From contig CAZSGE010000005.1 in NCBI GenBank assembly GCA_964606325.1, forward strand, positions 65,324-129,323: DNA of 64,000 bases, in the 5' to 3' direction. The first letter of the stretch is position 1; each line of letters begins with the position of its first letter. The DNA is from Berkiella sp964606325 (GTDB lineage: Bacteria; Pseudomonadota; Gammaproteobacteria; Berkiellales; Berkiellaceae). This document shows, piece after piece, positions 7,801-15,794 of the stretch. The notes under the pieces are model-generated. The model had not been told where the DNA came from. It saw only the letters and a program-made list of their open reading frames with translations, and did not search any database. The position numbers and the translations under genes are program-made.

Positions 7801-8400
7801 ATGAAAATTATCATCGTTGGCGGTACTGGTACAATTGGTAAAGCCGTCGTCAAAGAACTCTCCCATCGACACCAAGTCATCATTGCAGCCCACCAGCATG
7901 GGGATGTTCGGGTCGATATCACAGATCAGCAATCCATAGAAAATATGTACAAAACGATTGGCCCCGTGGATGCTGTTATCTCAACGACCGGGAAAATACA
8001 TTTTGGCGAATTTGCCCAAATGAAAGCACAGCAATATCAGGTTGGCTTAGATAGCAAATTAATGGGCCAAGTTAACCTAGTCTTGCTTGGCATTGCCTAT
8101 CTCAATGATGCAGGCTCTTTTACCCTGACAAGTGGCATCCTCAGTCATGAACCTATTCGATATGGATCTAGCGGCTCAATGATCAACGCAGCCATTGATG
8201 GATTCATTCGGGGTGCAGCGATAGAAATGCCAAGAGGTATTCGAATTAATGCCGTCAGTCCAACAATACTCCTAGAATCTGTTCCCCAATATGGGGAATA
8301 CTTTCATGGGTTTGAGCCCGTGCCTGCAGCCAAAGTTGCTTTGGCGTATAGTAAAAGTGTTGAAGGATTACAAACAGGCCAAGTTTATAAAGTGGGTTAG
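7801..8400 (+). CDS. Short atypical short-chain dehydrogenase/reductase
   Basis: 199-aa Rossmann-fold protein. The dinucleotide motif GGTGTIG is at residues 7-13 and the conserved Asp of DITD follows. The SDR Ser region is TSGILS, but where the catalytic YxxxK should be the sequence reads RYGSSGSMINAAIDGF, so the catalytic Lys is missing. The C-terminus (GIRINAVSPT, TGQVYKVG) is standard SDR. This short lineage, about 200 aa with an altered YxxxK, is found in many bacteria; it may be a binding protein or use another mechanism. It lies 64 bp after the LuxR-type gene and may share its transcript. Confidence 0.85.
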   Translation: MKIIIVGGTGTIGKAVVKELSHRHQVIIAAHQHGDVRVDITDQQSIENMYKTIGPVDAVISTTGKIHFGEFAQMKAQQYQVGLDSKLMGQVNLVLLGIAYLNDAGSFTLTSGILSHEPIRYGSSGSMINAAIDGFIRGAAIEMPRGIRINAVSPTILLESVPQYGEYFHGFEPVPAAKVALAYSKSVEGLQTGQVYKVG

Positions 8401-8402
8401 AG

Positions 8403-8434
8403 ATCATAACATCATGCCAGCATGATGTTATGAT
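8403..8434. terminator. Strong palindromic terminator between SDR and HdeD genes
   Basis: Perfect 15-bp inverted repeat (ATCATAACATCATGC and its complement) with a 2-nt centre, in the 43-bp gap of two convergent genes. It probably serves both strands. Confidence 0.7.
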
Positions 8435-8443
8435 TGTGGCAAC

Positions 8444-9016
8444 TTATCTTTTAGATAGATTATTGTTCTTAGCTATCAAAGACAACATCACAAAAGCCCA
8501 TCCCCAAATAAACAAATCGATCCCAATAAATAACCCAATAATATAAAAACCAGAACTGGGTAATTGGGTGAGGATCATAATACCCAGCAACAAGGTAATG
8601 AGCCCACTTAAGAAGCTCCACCCCCAACTGGGCAACTGATAGGCCGCAGAAAAAATAATTCTAAAAAAGCCAATAATGATAAAAAAGATAGCCATAATTA
8701 CTGTTAAAGAGAAGGCAGCTGGAATAGGTGTAAACATTAAGGTAAGACCAGCAATCACATACAGCAATGCGACAAGGAAATGGCTCATAAACCCAGGTTT
8801 ATGTAACCAATACTGAAAAGTGTTGATCATCATGATCATGCCACTTGCGAACAATACGCCACCCAAAAAAATAACTGAGATAAGCGTGGTAAAAACCGCT
8901 GCGCTCATCGCCATAATACCCAGTATCACCAATGCTAAACCCGATACTAAAATCCATCCCCAATTTTTGCTAAAGGCATTAACATCATGCTGTGTAATAT
9001 GGAAGAAATGTTGCAT
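8444..9016 (-). CDS. HdeD-family (DUF308) membrane protein
   Basis: 190-aa integral membrane protein with six hydrophobic segments in the paired pattern of HdeD (WGWILVSGLALVILGIMAM, LLYVIAGLTLMF, WSFLSGLITLLLGIMIL). E. coli HdeD helps in acid resistance at high density; elsewhere the family is poorly defined. I start at the ATG at 9016, preceded by AAGGGAG at 7 nt, instead of the in-frame ATG at 9034 that lacks a site. It stands alone, divergent from the GNAT gene. Confidence 0.88.
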   Translation of the reverse strand: MQHFFHITQHDVNAFSKNWGWILVSGLALVILGIMAMSAAVFTTLISVIFLGGVLFASGMIMMINTFQYWLHKPGFMSHFLVALLYVIAGLTLMFTPIPAAFSLTVIMAIFFIIIGFFRIIFSAAYQLPSWGWSFLSGLITLLLGIMILTQLPSSGFYIIGLFIGIDLFIWGWAFVMLSLIAKNNNLSKR

Positions 9017-9139
9017 AAGTGCTCCCTTGTTCATACCTATCGCAGTAACTGATCGTATATCCTGTCTCTCAATAAAAGCTATGATTATCTAGAATTTAAC
9101 TATAGCGGCAAGTTTAAACGCAGGCTAATAAGAGGTGGT

Positions 9140-9418
9140 ATGACGGTAGAAGTAACACATGACGCAGAAAAACATCAGTTTGCGGCTAATATTGACGACA
9201 ACGTCGGATCGCTTAAGTATAACATTATAGATAGTACTGTTTGGGAGTATTACAGCACTTATGTGCCACCCAACTTACGTGGCAAAGGTGTAGCACAAGC
9301 ATTAGCGAAGTACGCGCTGAGTTATGCAAGGGATAACAATCTGAAGATAAAACCGACCTGTTCTTTTATTAAAACCTATATCGATGGGCATCCTGAGTAT
9401 AGAAGCTTGCTTTTATAG
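9140..9418 (+). CDS. Small GNAT acetyltransferase (YjdJ/NATD1-like)
   Basis: 92-aa minimal acetyltransferase-like protein. Acetyl-CoA loop at about residues 56-62 (LRGKGVAQALAK), preceded by the beta strand STYVPPNLRG, and ending in the family-typical HPEYRSLL. Such single-domain GNATs (about 90-100 aa) lack a known substrate. A GAGGTGG ribosome site precedes the ATG. A G6/C6 hairpin terminator follows. Confidence 0.88.
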   Translation: MTVEVTHDAEKHQFAANIDDNVGSLKYNIIDSTVWEYYSTYVPPNLRGKGVAQALAKYALSYARDNNLKIKPTCSFIKTYIDGHPEYRSLLL

Positions 9419-9449
9419 CTAAGTAATAAAAGGCATTTGAAAGTATGAA

Positions 9450-9474
9450 GGGGGGAAATGAGCCTTCTCCCCCC
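9450..9474. terminator. Terminator between GNAT gene and leader-peptide protein
   Basis: Stem GGGGGGA/TCCCCCC (9450-9456 with 9468-9474), 11-nt loop, AT-rich on both sides. It lies between convergent genes. Confidence 0.65.
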
Positions 9475-9501
9475 ATTAATTATTTTAATAGTGAATGGCT
9501 G

Positions 9502-9840
9502 CTAGCCCATCAACGTATTAAACATTGCAACGGCACCCATAGAGCCAACTCGCATTAAAGCACCAGCTGCAAAAGCACCACCGATAACACCGCCTGCGCT
9601 AGCACAAACAGCAACCGCTGTACCATAAGTCGCGGCAGTAGCGCCCCATCCGAAAACGCCACCGGCAATACCACCAACACCCATACCCAGTATGGTAGAA
9701 GCGCGTTGAAAGGATTCTTGATCAGTTAAGCTATATAACAGTGCAAAGGTTTGAACCATCGCAACAGGGTCGACTACCGTAACGGTATGATCTTCAGCAC
9801 CTGACACCATAGTAATTTCATTCATCGTTAAGTGACGCAT
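9502..9840 (-). CDS. Putative secreted peptide with double-glycine-type leader (microcin/class II bacteriocin-like)
   Basis: 112-aa protein. From the ATG at 9840 (GAGG 6 nt upstream) it starts MRHLTMNEITMVSGA. Relative to the GA at residues 14-15, Leu is at -12, Glu at -8, Ile at -7, Val at -4 and Gly-Ala at -2/-1, which is the consensus of leaders cut by C39-peptidase ABC exporters. The remaining 97 residues are hydrophobic and Gly/Ala-rich with glycine-zipper runs (GMGVGGIAGGVFGWGA, AGGVIGGAFAAGALM) and one Cys, as in membrane-active peptides. No exporter, immunity or maturation gene is beside it, so secretion would depend on genes elsewhere. The role is inferred from the leader and composition. 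Confidence 0.6.
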   Translation of the reverse strand: MRHLTMNEITMVSGAEDHTVTVVDPVAMVQTFALLYSLTDQESFQRASTILGMGVGGIAGGVFGWGATAATYGTAVAVCASAGGVIGGAFAAGALMRVGSMGAVAMFNTLMG

Positions 9841-10082
9841 CATAAACCTCATAATTAAGTTTGCAATTGAACTTCGCGATAGTATCAGAATGAAAGCCTA
9901 GGTTTCAAATACCGGATTGTAAATTTTGAAAAACAAAACCACTCACAAGCAACTAACTAATTGTTATCATTTATTTAAGGCGTGTAATATCTCTGAGTTT
10001 AAGCATTCCAAGCACTTGCACACATAGTTAATGCAAAACCTCTATATTACTTAGTATCCTAAACTTTGATTAGAAGTAGACC

Positions 10083-10922
10083 ATGTACGATAAATCACAG
10101 TTTGCTGAAAAATTAATCAACGACATTCATGACGGAAAGCTAAAACTGCCTACGCAACCAGAAGTAGCGGTGAGACTACGTGAATGTGCCGAAGATCCCA
10201 ATATCACCCCAGCTAAGCTTGCACATGTAATAAGCCATGATCCTGCAATGACAGCCAAATTTATACAAATTGCCAATAGCCCTCTCAATAGAGGAACTAT
10301 TGCCATTGATTCTTTACCCAACGTGATCAATCGTCTAGGCCTGAGATATGTTTGCAACATCGCAACCGGTCTTGCGATGGAGCAAATATTTCAAGCAACC
10401 AATGAGAATATAGACAAGCTTATGTACGATGCATGGACATCCAGTGCCTATGTCGCTGCCTATTCGCATGTGCTTGCAAAACACTATTCAACCATCCCTT
10501 CCGATGTCGCATCCCTTGCGGGATTAATGCACCAAATCGGCATTTTACCTATCCTCAGTTATGTGCAAGATCATGATGAAATTGCAAATGATATGCCATT
10601 TTTAATGTTATTAATAAAAGAGCATCATGCAAAAATTGGTGAAGCCGTATTAAAATCATGGAAATTTTCACCTGAAATATATACCTTACCTCAAAAGATA
10701 TATGCATCTCAAACCAGTGAAGGAAAAGAAACAGATTTAATTTATATTGTCCAAGCTGCTTTGGTTAAAACCAAAGATGAAAATAAAAATTTCATAGAAA
10801 TTGATTCTTTATCCGATGATGTCTTTAAAAAATTGCGCATTGAAAAGGAAGAAGTGCTACAAAGCGACCATATACGCTCGGATCTACAAGAATCAGTGAA
10901 ATTTTACTGCCAATTATCTTAA
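10083..10922 (+). CDS. HDOD-domain signalling protein
   Basis: 279-aa protein carrying an HDOD domain over residues about 15-215: LPTQPEVAVRLRECAEDPNI, SHDPAMTAKFIQIANSP and INRLGLRYVCNIATGLAM. The metal-binding HD pair of true HD hydrolases is replaced (GLMHQIGILP), as usual for HDOD, so it should be a regulatory rather than hydrolytic module. Such stand-alone HDOD proteins influence stress, motility or c-di-GMP signalling. It is monocistronic and ends at a strong hairpin. Confidence 0.88.
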   Translation: MYDKSQFAEKLINDIHDGKLKLPTQPEVAVRLRECAEDPNITPAKLAHVISHDPAMTAKFIQIANSPLNRGTIAIDSLPNVINRLGLRYVCNIATGLAMEQIFQATNENIDKLMYDAWTSSAYVAAYSHVLAKHYSTIPSDVASLAGLMHQIGILPILSYVQDHDEIANDMPFLMLLIKEHHAKIGEAVLKSWKFSPEIYTLPQKIYASQTSEGKETDLIYIVQAALVKTKDENKNFIEIDSLSDDVFKKLRIEKEEVLQSDHIRSDLQESVKFYCQLS

Positions 10923-10928
10923 AAGCAT

Positions 10929-10957
10929 TCCGGAATTTTTATAGACAAAATTCCGGA
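10929..10957. terminator. Bidirectional terminator between HDOD and OsmC genes
   Basis: Perfect 11-bp stem TCCGGAATTTT/AAAATTCCGGA with a 7-nt loop in the 43-bp gap of convergent genes. Confidence 0.7.
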
Positions 10958-10965
10958 GTAACATC

Positions 10966-11391
10966 TTAAATAACAAGTTTTGCATCCAAAGTGATTTTAG
11001 CATTTAACACCCGAGAAACTGGGCACTTAGCTTTAGCAATTTGCGCAATTTCAAGAAATTTGGATTCATCAATATCTTGCACGCTGGCTTTTAAGTCTAA
11101 ATGAATCGCTGTGATAGTCCAATCTCCTTCCACTTGCTCCAAACTTACTTGAGCTTTTGTATTAATTTCATTAACACTAAACCCCTCTTTATTTAAGAAT
11201 GCACTTAATGCCATCGAAAAGCACCCAGCATGTGCTGCGCCAATTAATTCTTCTGGATTCGTACCTGACGTGCCTTCAAAGCGCGTGGCAAAAGAATAAG
11301 GAATTTGTTTTAAAGCACCGCTCTCTGTCGTGATTAAACCTTTGCCTTGTTTAAAATCGCCAGTCCACACTACCATTGCTGATTTTTTCAT
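10966..11391 (-). CDS. OsmC-family peroxiredoxin-like protein
   Basis: 141-aa OsmC/Ohr family thiol peroxidase for organic hydroperoxides. The two redox Cys are in HAGCFSMAL and KAKCPVSR. The Glu/Arg partners lie in TRFEG and the NPEELIGAAHAGC block. OsmC, rather than Ohr, is suggested by the N-terminal strand KKSAMVVWTGDFKQGKGLIT. The start at 11391 has AAGGAG at 7 nt and gives the usual family length; in-frame ATGs at 11397 and 11409 are less likely. Confidence 0.92.
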   Translation of the reverse strand: MKKSAMVVWTGDFKQGKGLITTESGALKQIPYSFATRFEGTSGTNPEELIGAAHAGCFSMALSAFLNKEGFSVNEINTKAQVSLEQVEGDWTITAIHLDLKASVQDIDESKFLEIAQIAKAKCPVSRVLNAKITLDAKLVI

Positions 11392-11538
11392 ATACATGCT
11401 CCTTCGCATTTGTTGTCATTGTCTTATTTACAACATTTATCACTTCTTTATTCAAGCAATGTTAACAATATAGTTAATGAAATTACCCATAACCTATATA
11501 GCTTCACTTTATTTAATTATCGCGTTCAGGCCAACTAT

Positions 11539-11567
11539 TTGTACAGTGAACCTGAAATAGTTATACT
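11539..11567 (+). promoter_or_regulatory. Sigma-70 type promoter of the pyrophosphatase-family gene
   Basis: -35 TTGTAC (11539-11544), 17-bp spacer, -10 TATACT (11562-11567), giving a leader of about 30 nt. The good promoter argues that the degenerate gene downstream is expressed. Confidence 0.6.
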
Positions 11568-11603
11568 CGAAAAAGTGTAGTTTGCACGATACAAGGAAGT
11601 AAA

Positions 11604-12155
11604 ATGGCATTGAAAAACGTTACAGCAGGGAATAAAATTCCTGAGGAAATGAATGTCATTATCCAAATACCCTCAAATTATGATCCCATCAATTATGTAG
11701 TTGATAAAAAATCTGGTAGCTTGTTTGTGGGCAGCTTTCAAAGCACTTCTATGCACTACCCCTGTAACATCGGATACATCCCCAATACATTAAGCGACAC
11801 AGGAGAAGAACCGGTGTCGGTGCTGGTTGTTACCCCTTTAAGCGTTCATCAAGGTTGCGTAATTCGCACAAGACCATTAGGTATGTTAGCGCTTGTTGAA
11901 AAGGGGCGCATTATCCGAAAAATTGTCGCTGTTCCAACGAGTAAAATTACTAACAGCTACCAAAATGTTCATAAAACAGAAGATCTGCCACACCACTTGT
12001 TGCAAAAAATCATTCACTTTTTCACTCATTATAAAGACTTAGATCAAATCGAAGCCGTAAAATTTGAAGGGTGGTTAAGTATTGAGGCGGCAAAAAGAGA
12101 AATACTGACTGGCTTACTTCGACATGAAAAACAATCTAACGTAATACCTGCTTAG
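11604..12155 (+). CDS. Family I inorganic pyrophosphatase homologue with degenerate active site (probable pseudoenzyme)
   Basis: 183-aa protein alignable end to end with E. coli Ppa: VTAGNKIPEEM, STSMHYPCNIGYIPNTL, VIRTRPLGML, HFFTHYKDLD. Family membership is certain, but most catalytic residues are changed. By E. coli numbering: E20 to Gln, K29 to Asn, E31 to Val, R43 to Ser, Y55 to Ile, D65 to Thr, D67 to Glu, D70 to Ser, D97 to Glu, D102 to Ile. K104, Y141 and K142 remain. Without the metal-binding Asp cluster it should not hydrolyse PPi. The frame is intact and has a good promoter, so it may serve as a binding or regulatory protein. It faces hppA, which can supply PPase activity. Confidence 0.85.
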   Translation: MALKNVTAGNKIPEEMNVIIQIPSNYDPINYVVDKKSGSLFVGSFQSTSMHYPCNIGYIPNTLSDTGEEPVSVLVVTPLSVHQGCVIRTRPLGMLALVEKGRIIRKIVAVPTSKITNSYQNVHKTEDLPHHLLQKIIHFFTHYKDLDQIEAVKFEGWLSIEAAKREILTGLLRHEKQSNVIPA

Positions 12156-12179
12156 TGTTTATTACTTTTTAAAAGAAAA

Positions 12180-12205
12180 TGCCCCGCAACTTAAACTACG
12201 GGGCA
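12180..12205 (-). terminator. Rho-independent terminator of hppA
   Basis: Stem TGCCCCG/CGGGGCA with a 12-nt loop, followed on the minus strand by TTTTCTTTT. It may also stop the convergent pyrophosphatase-family gene. Confidence 0.75.
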
Positions 12206-12213
12206 CTATACAA

Positions 12214-14292
12214 CTAGTGACTAGCCAACATTGCTAACATTAATAGCGCAACAATATTAATAATCTTGATCATAGGATTGACCGCAGGACCAGCCGTATC
12301 CTTGTATGGATCGCCAACGGTATCACCCGTCACAGATGCTTTATGCGCATCTGAACCTTTGCCGCCATGGTGACCATCTTCAATATATTTCTTCGCATTG
12401 TCCCAAGCACCACCACCGGAGGTCATTGAAATCGCAACGAACAAACCAGTTACAATAGTACCTAATAACATCGCTCCTAATGAAGTAAATGCAGCTTGCG
12501 AGCCAGCAACAAACCTAATCGTAAAGAAAAGTACCGCAGGCGCCAACACTGGCAACAAAGACGGAACTATCATTTCTTTAATGGCTGTCTTGGTTAATAA
12601 ATCAACCGCACGACCATATTCTGGTTTGCCTGAGCCATCCATAATACCTTTGATATCACGGAATTGACGACGTACTTCAACAACAACTTGGCCACCAGCG
12701 CGTCCTACTGCCATCATACCAAGTGCGCCGAACAAATAAGGCAGCAACCCACCAATAAATAAACCAACAACGACAAACGGATCGTTTAACGTAAATTGGA
12801 TATTTAAATCAGGAAAATAAAACTTCAAGTCTTCTGTATATGTTGCAAATAATACCAATGCAGCTAGGCCTGCTGAGCCAATCGCATAACCTTTTGTTAC
12901 TGCTTTGGTGGTATTGCCCACGGCATCCAGCGCATCCGTTACAATACGGACATCGGATGGCAAATCTGACATTTCAGCAATACCACCAGCATTGTCAGTA
13001 ATAGGACCATAGGCATCAAGCGCAACAATCATGCCTGCTAAGGCCAACATCGCTGTCGCAGCGATACCAACACCTAATAGGCCTGAATTAATATATGAAA
13101 TCAAAATGCCTACGCAGATCACTAGCACCGGCAAAGCACACGCTTCCATGGAAACAGCTAGACCTTGAATGATATTGGTTGCATGACCTGTTTCAGAAGC
13201 AGCAGCAACACTTCTCACCGGACGATAGCGAGTTGAGGTGTAATATTCCGTGATCCAAACCAATAAACCTGTCACACCTAATCCGGTTAAAGCGCAAATT
13301 AAAAGCTTGACGCCACTAGTCGTCCCATAGGTTAACTGAATGTCTTGATCAAAACCAAATAAGAAGTGTGTGGCTCCAACAATTAAGCTACCAGAAATCA
13401 CAGTGCAAACAATTAAACCCTTATAGAGAGCACCCATGATGTTCTTTGTGCTGCCTAATTTAACCGCGAAAGTTCCAAGGATGGAACCAATAATACATAC
13501 CGCGCCAATTAAAAGCGGATACATCATTAACTTTTCAGCGAATTCACCGCTTGCAAAAATAGTTCCTAAAACCATTGTCGCAACAATAGTCACAACATAA
13601 GTTTCAAAGAGATCCGCCGCCATACCAGCACAATCACCCACGTTGTCACCAACGTTATCTGCGATGACAGCTGGGTTACGTGGATCATCTTCTGGGATCC
13701 CTGCTTCAATTTTACCCACCAAATCAGCGCCAACGTCAGCACCTTTCGTAAAAATCCCGCCGCCTAAGCGCGCAAAAATTGAGATTAAGGAAGCGCCAAA
13801 GCTTAAGGCCACTAAAGCTTCCATCATTGGACGATGTGCTAAACCTATACTTTTTAGGTAGATGAAATAGGCAGTGACACCAAATAAACCCAATCCCACT
13901 ACTAACATGCCAGTGATGGCACCACCTTTAAAGGCTATCTCTAAAGCCTTCGCAAGACCTGAGCGTGCGGCTTCGGCCGTGCGCACGTTAGCTCGAACAG
14001 AGACGTTCATACCAATATAGCCAGCAAGGCCTGAGAGAACTGAGCCAACCACAAAACCAATGCCGACATAGTTGCCCAGCATGAAAGTAAGAAAGCCAGC
14101 AACGAATATGCCAACCACACCAATCGTCAGATACTGACGATTCAAATATGCCTTTGCTCCTTCTTGAATAGCAGATGCTATTTCAATCATTCTTGGGTTA
14201 CCGGGCGCGGCAGCACAAATCTGCCGACCGGCATATAGCCCATAAAGGAGTGCCAAACCTGCACACCCCAAAATAAACATGTTAAGTTCCAT
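12214..14292 (-). CDS. hppA: K+-independent membrane-bound proton-pumping pyrophosphatase
   Basis: 692-aa integral membrane enzyme that hydrolyses PPi and pumps protons out of the cytoplasm, with about 16 membrane helices. The substrate-site motif DVGADLVGKIE is at residues 186-196, then the acidic cluster DNVGDNVGDCAGMAADLFE (212-230) and C-terminal GDTVGDPYKDTAGP. Lys463 in GNTTKA (459-464) marks the K+-independent subfamily (K+-dependent pumps have Ala). It conserves energy from biosynthetic PPi, useful under energy limitation. It is transcribed alone toward the degenerate pyrophosphatase gene. Confidence 0.97.
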   Translation of the reverse strand: MELNMFILGCAGLALLYGLYAGRQICAAAPGNPRMIEIASAIQEGAKAYLNRQYLTIGVVGIFVAGFLTFMLGNYVGIGFVVGSVLSGLAGYIGMNVSVRANVRTAEAARSGLAKALEIAFKGGAITGMLVVGLGLFGVTAYFIYLKSIGLAHRPMMEALVALSFGASLISIFARLGGGIFTKGADVGADLVGKIEAGIPEDDPRNPAVIADNVGDNVGDCAGMAADLFETYVVTIVATMVLGTIFASGEFAEKLMMYPLLIGAVCIIGSILGTFAVKLGSTKNIMGALYKGLIVCTVISGSLIVGATHFLFGFDQDIQLTYGTTSGVKLLICALTGLGVTGLLVWITEYYTSTRYRPVRSVAAASETGHATNIIQGLAVSMEACALPVLVICVGILISYINSGLLGVGIAATAMLALAGMIVALDAYGPITDNAGGIAEMSDLPSDVRIVTDALDAVGNTTKAVTKGYAIGSAGLAALVLFATYTEDLKFYFPDLNIQFTLNDPFVVVGLFIGGLLPYLFGALGMMAVGRAGGQVVVEVRRQFRDIKGIMDGSGKPEYGRAVDLLTKTAIKEMIVPSLLPVLAPAVLFFTIRFVAGSQAAFTSLGAMLLGTIVTGLFVAISMTSGGGAWDNAKKYIEDGHHGGKGSDAHKASVTGDTVGDPYKDTAGPAVNPMIKIINIVALLMLAMLASH

Positions 14293-14606
14293 TATTTACC
14301 ATCCTCTTTTGTTATCAAACTATCTGCTTGATTCAGCACAAAAAATTACAATGCCATGCAGACATGTCTGGTTCCTTGCCAGATTATTTTTTGGTTGCAA
14401 GACTATAAATTAAATTTGCATGAAGTGGTAGGCACTTGCTGTTATATACAGACTAGAAAATACAAATGAATTTATAGTTTTTTTTCAAACTAAACCCTAA
14501 CTCTGCGCAAGCAGAATTAGGGTTTGCGACTTAGGATTTAAACTTATCAAAGTCCCTCCTGTATCAGAAATAACTTTTACTCTCAAGTTATCACACAAAA
14601 GCTTAT
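14293..14606. other. Intergenic region between decayed RES gene and hppA
   Basis: 314 bases without a gene. It contains the hairpin at 14492-14525 (separate entry), an AT-rich stretch that should carry the hppA promoter, and the palindrome AGACATGTCT at 14360-14369 about 70 bp upstream of hppA, of unknown meaning. Confidence 0.4.
14492..14525. terminator. Long hairpin downstream of the RES gene, probable terminator
   Basis: 15-bp stem AAACCCTAACTCTGC/GCAGAATTAGGGTTT (one wobble or mismatch) closing a GCAA tetraloop. It lies about 80 bp after the end of the decayed toxin gene. No clean T-tract follows, so termination efficiency is uncertain. Confidence 0.5.
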
Positions 14607-15377
14607 TCAATTAGGTGGCAAAGGAATGCTTCCATTAACCAGGAAATCCGTCGCAGGAAAAATATATTTTTTTCTAGGTGTAACTCTAGCCGAAAACTCA
14701 ACAACGCTTTTGGTACAATAGCAGTTGAAATGTTCAAATGTATTTTCAATGTTAGCGTTTTTTGTTAAGACTTTTGGTGAAAAGACACCTATATTAAAAC
14801 CAATATCTTTACTTCTCGCAGATTTATACTGGAAGCATTCAACATTATTATCCCGCATGTTCATACCAAATTTTTGTGGAAAGTCATAGCTATCTTTAGC
14901 AGATATTTGCTCCTCGTAAATGTTAAAAGGTGTTTCATAAAGATTAATAAACTGAGCACTTTCTATATTTAGTCTAAAGGCTGTTGATAAAAGAGTATTG
15001 CCACCTATGTCACCTTCACTTGCTTACAAGAAAGCTAATTTATAGAAAGCTTTTTCACTCATGGCAGTTTCTAGTGCTTTTGCAGCATATAGCAGCGCTC
15101 TTTCCGATCTCACATTAAATCGGGCCCCACATTTCAATGGAGGATAAGGAAAAGGAGTAAAGACTAGATAATGGCAATTTTTAAAATAGGATTCATCTCC
15201 ATAATATTTAATGGCTGGTTTGCTTTCATCAATGAGTTGTTCGAGCACTTCGTGTTCAATGACGGTATCTACAAATTTTCTAGTTGTGGATCTTGATTGA
15301 TCTTCAACGATGCGCCATGCTTGCAACTTAATTTGGGAAAAATATTGAATACCATTATTCTCTTTGAAAACGCCCAT
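14607..15377 (-). pseudogene. RES-domain toxin, interrupted by an in-frame TAA
   Basis: Reading from the ATG at 15377 (1 nt after the antitoxin stop), the frame matches RES toxins: QAWRIVEDQSRSTTRKFV, YLVFTPFPYPPLKCGARF, ERALLYAAKALETAMSEKAF. It hits TAA at 15024-15026 but stays in the same frame to 14607, where the typical RES C-terminus appears (CFQYKSARSKDIGFNIGVFS). The full product would be about 256 aa. RES toxins degrade or phosphorolyse NAD+. Two Arg positions common in the family (R in FRYPP and GSRFG) read F-P and A-R-F here. The nonsense codon should inactivate it. Confidence 0.8.
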
Positions 15378-15378
15378 A

Positions 15379-15754
15379 CTAATTTTGGCCTCGCATGGCA
15401 TCAAGATAAATAACCACTTCATTCAGGCCTGAAATAGTCTTGATCATATCGATGGGTCTTGCTGATAAATGATGGTTATAGTGTTTTAACCACTCTTGTG
15501 CCTGGCTAGGATCTTCTCCAATATTTCCTTCGAGGCTTCGGATCATTCTTAAAAAAAGCACGGCAGATTCCCATTCTTTGGTATTAATATTCAAGCATGG
15601 CGTGCCTGAGTTAAAAAGCCTAGAAAGTTGCGGTGTACTTACTTGAACCAATAATTTGGCTTAATTCCTTTTGAGTAAGATTCAAATGATGAGCTGCCCT
15701 GATAATAGCTTTGTTGAGCACTTTGGTTGCATCTACACTCTTTTGTGGCTGCAT
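15379..15754 (-). pseudogene. Xre/MbcA/ParS-type antitoxin, frameshifted by a 4-bp duplication
   Basis: The gene starts at ATG 15754 with AGGTGA upstream. It encodes an N-terminal HTH (NKAIIRAAHHLNLTQKELSQ, then IIGSS) and then runs out of frame to a TAG at 15620-15622. The direct tandem AAGTAAGT (plus-strand 15637-15644) is the cause: removing one AAGT restores IIGSSTPQLSRLFNSG and the rest of the antitoxin, whose C-terminal toxin-binding domain (EWESAVLFLRMIRSLEGNI, DMIKTISGLNEVVIYLDAM) is open to 15379. Family: partner of RES toxins, neutralising them and autoregulating the operon. Confidence 0.8.
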
Positions 15755-15794
15755 AAGTCACCTAATTTTTGTTTCACTTGAAAAAAATATGCTG

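Noticed and set aside
15379..15651. Separate 90-aa gene starting with TTG
   Set aside because: It is the C-terminal part of the antitoxin; the reading frame joins the HTH part at 15754 once the 4-bp duplication is removed.
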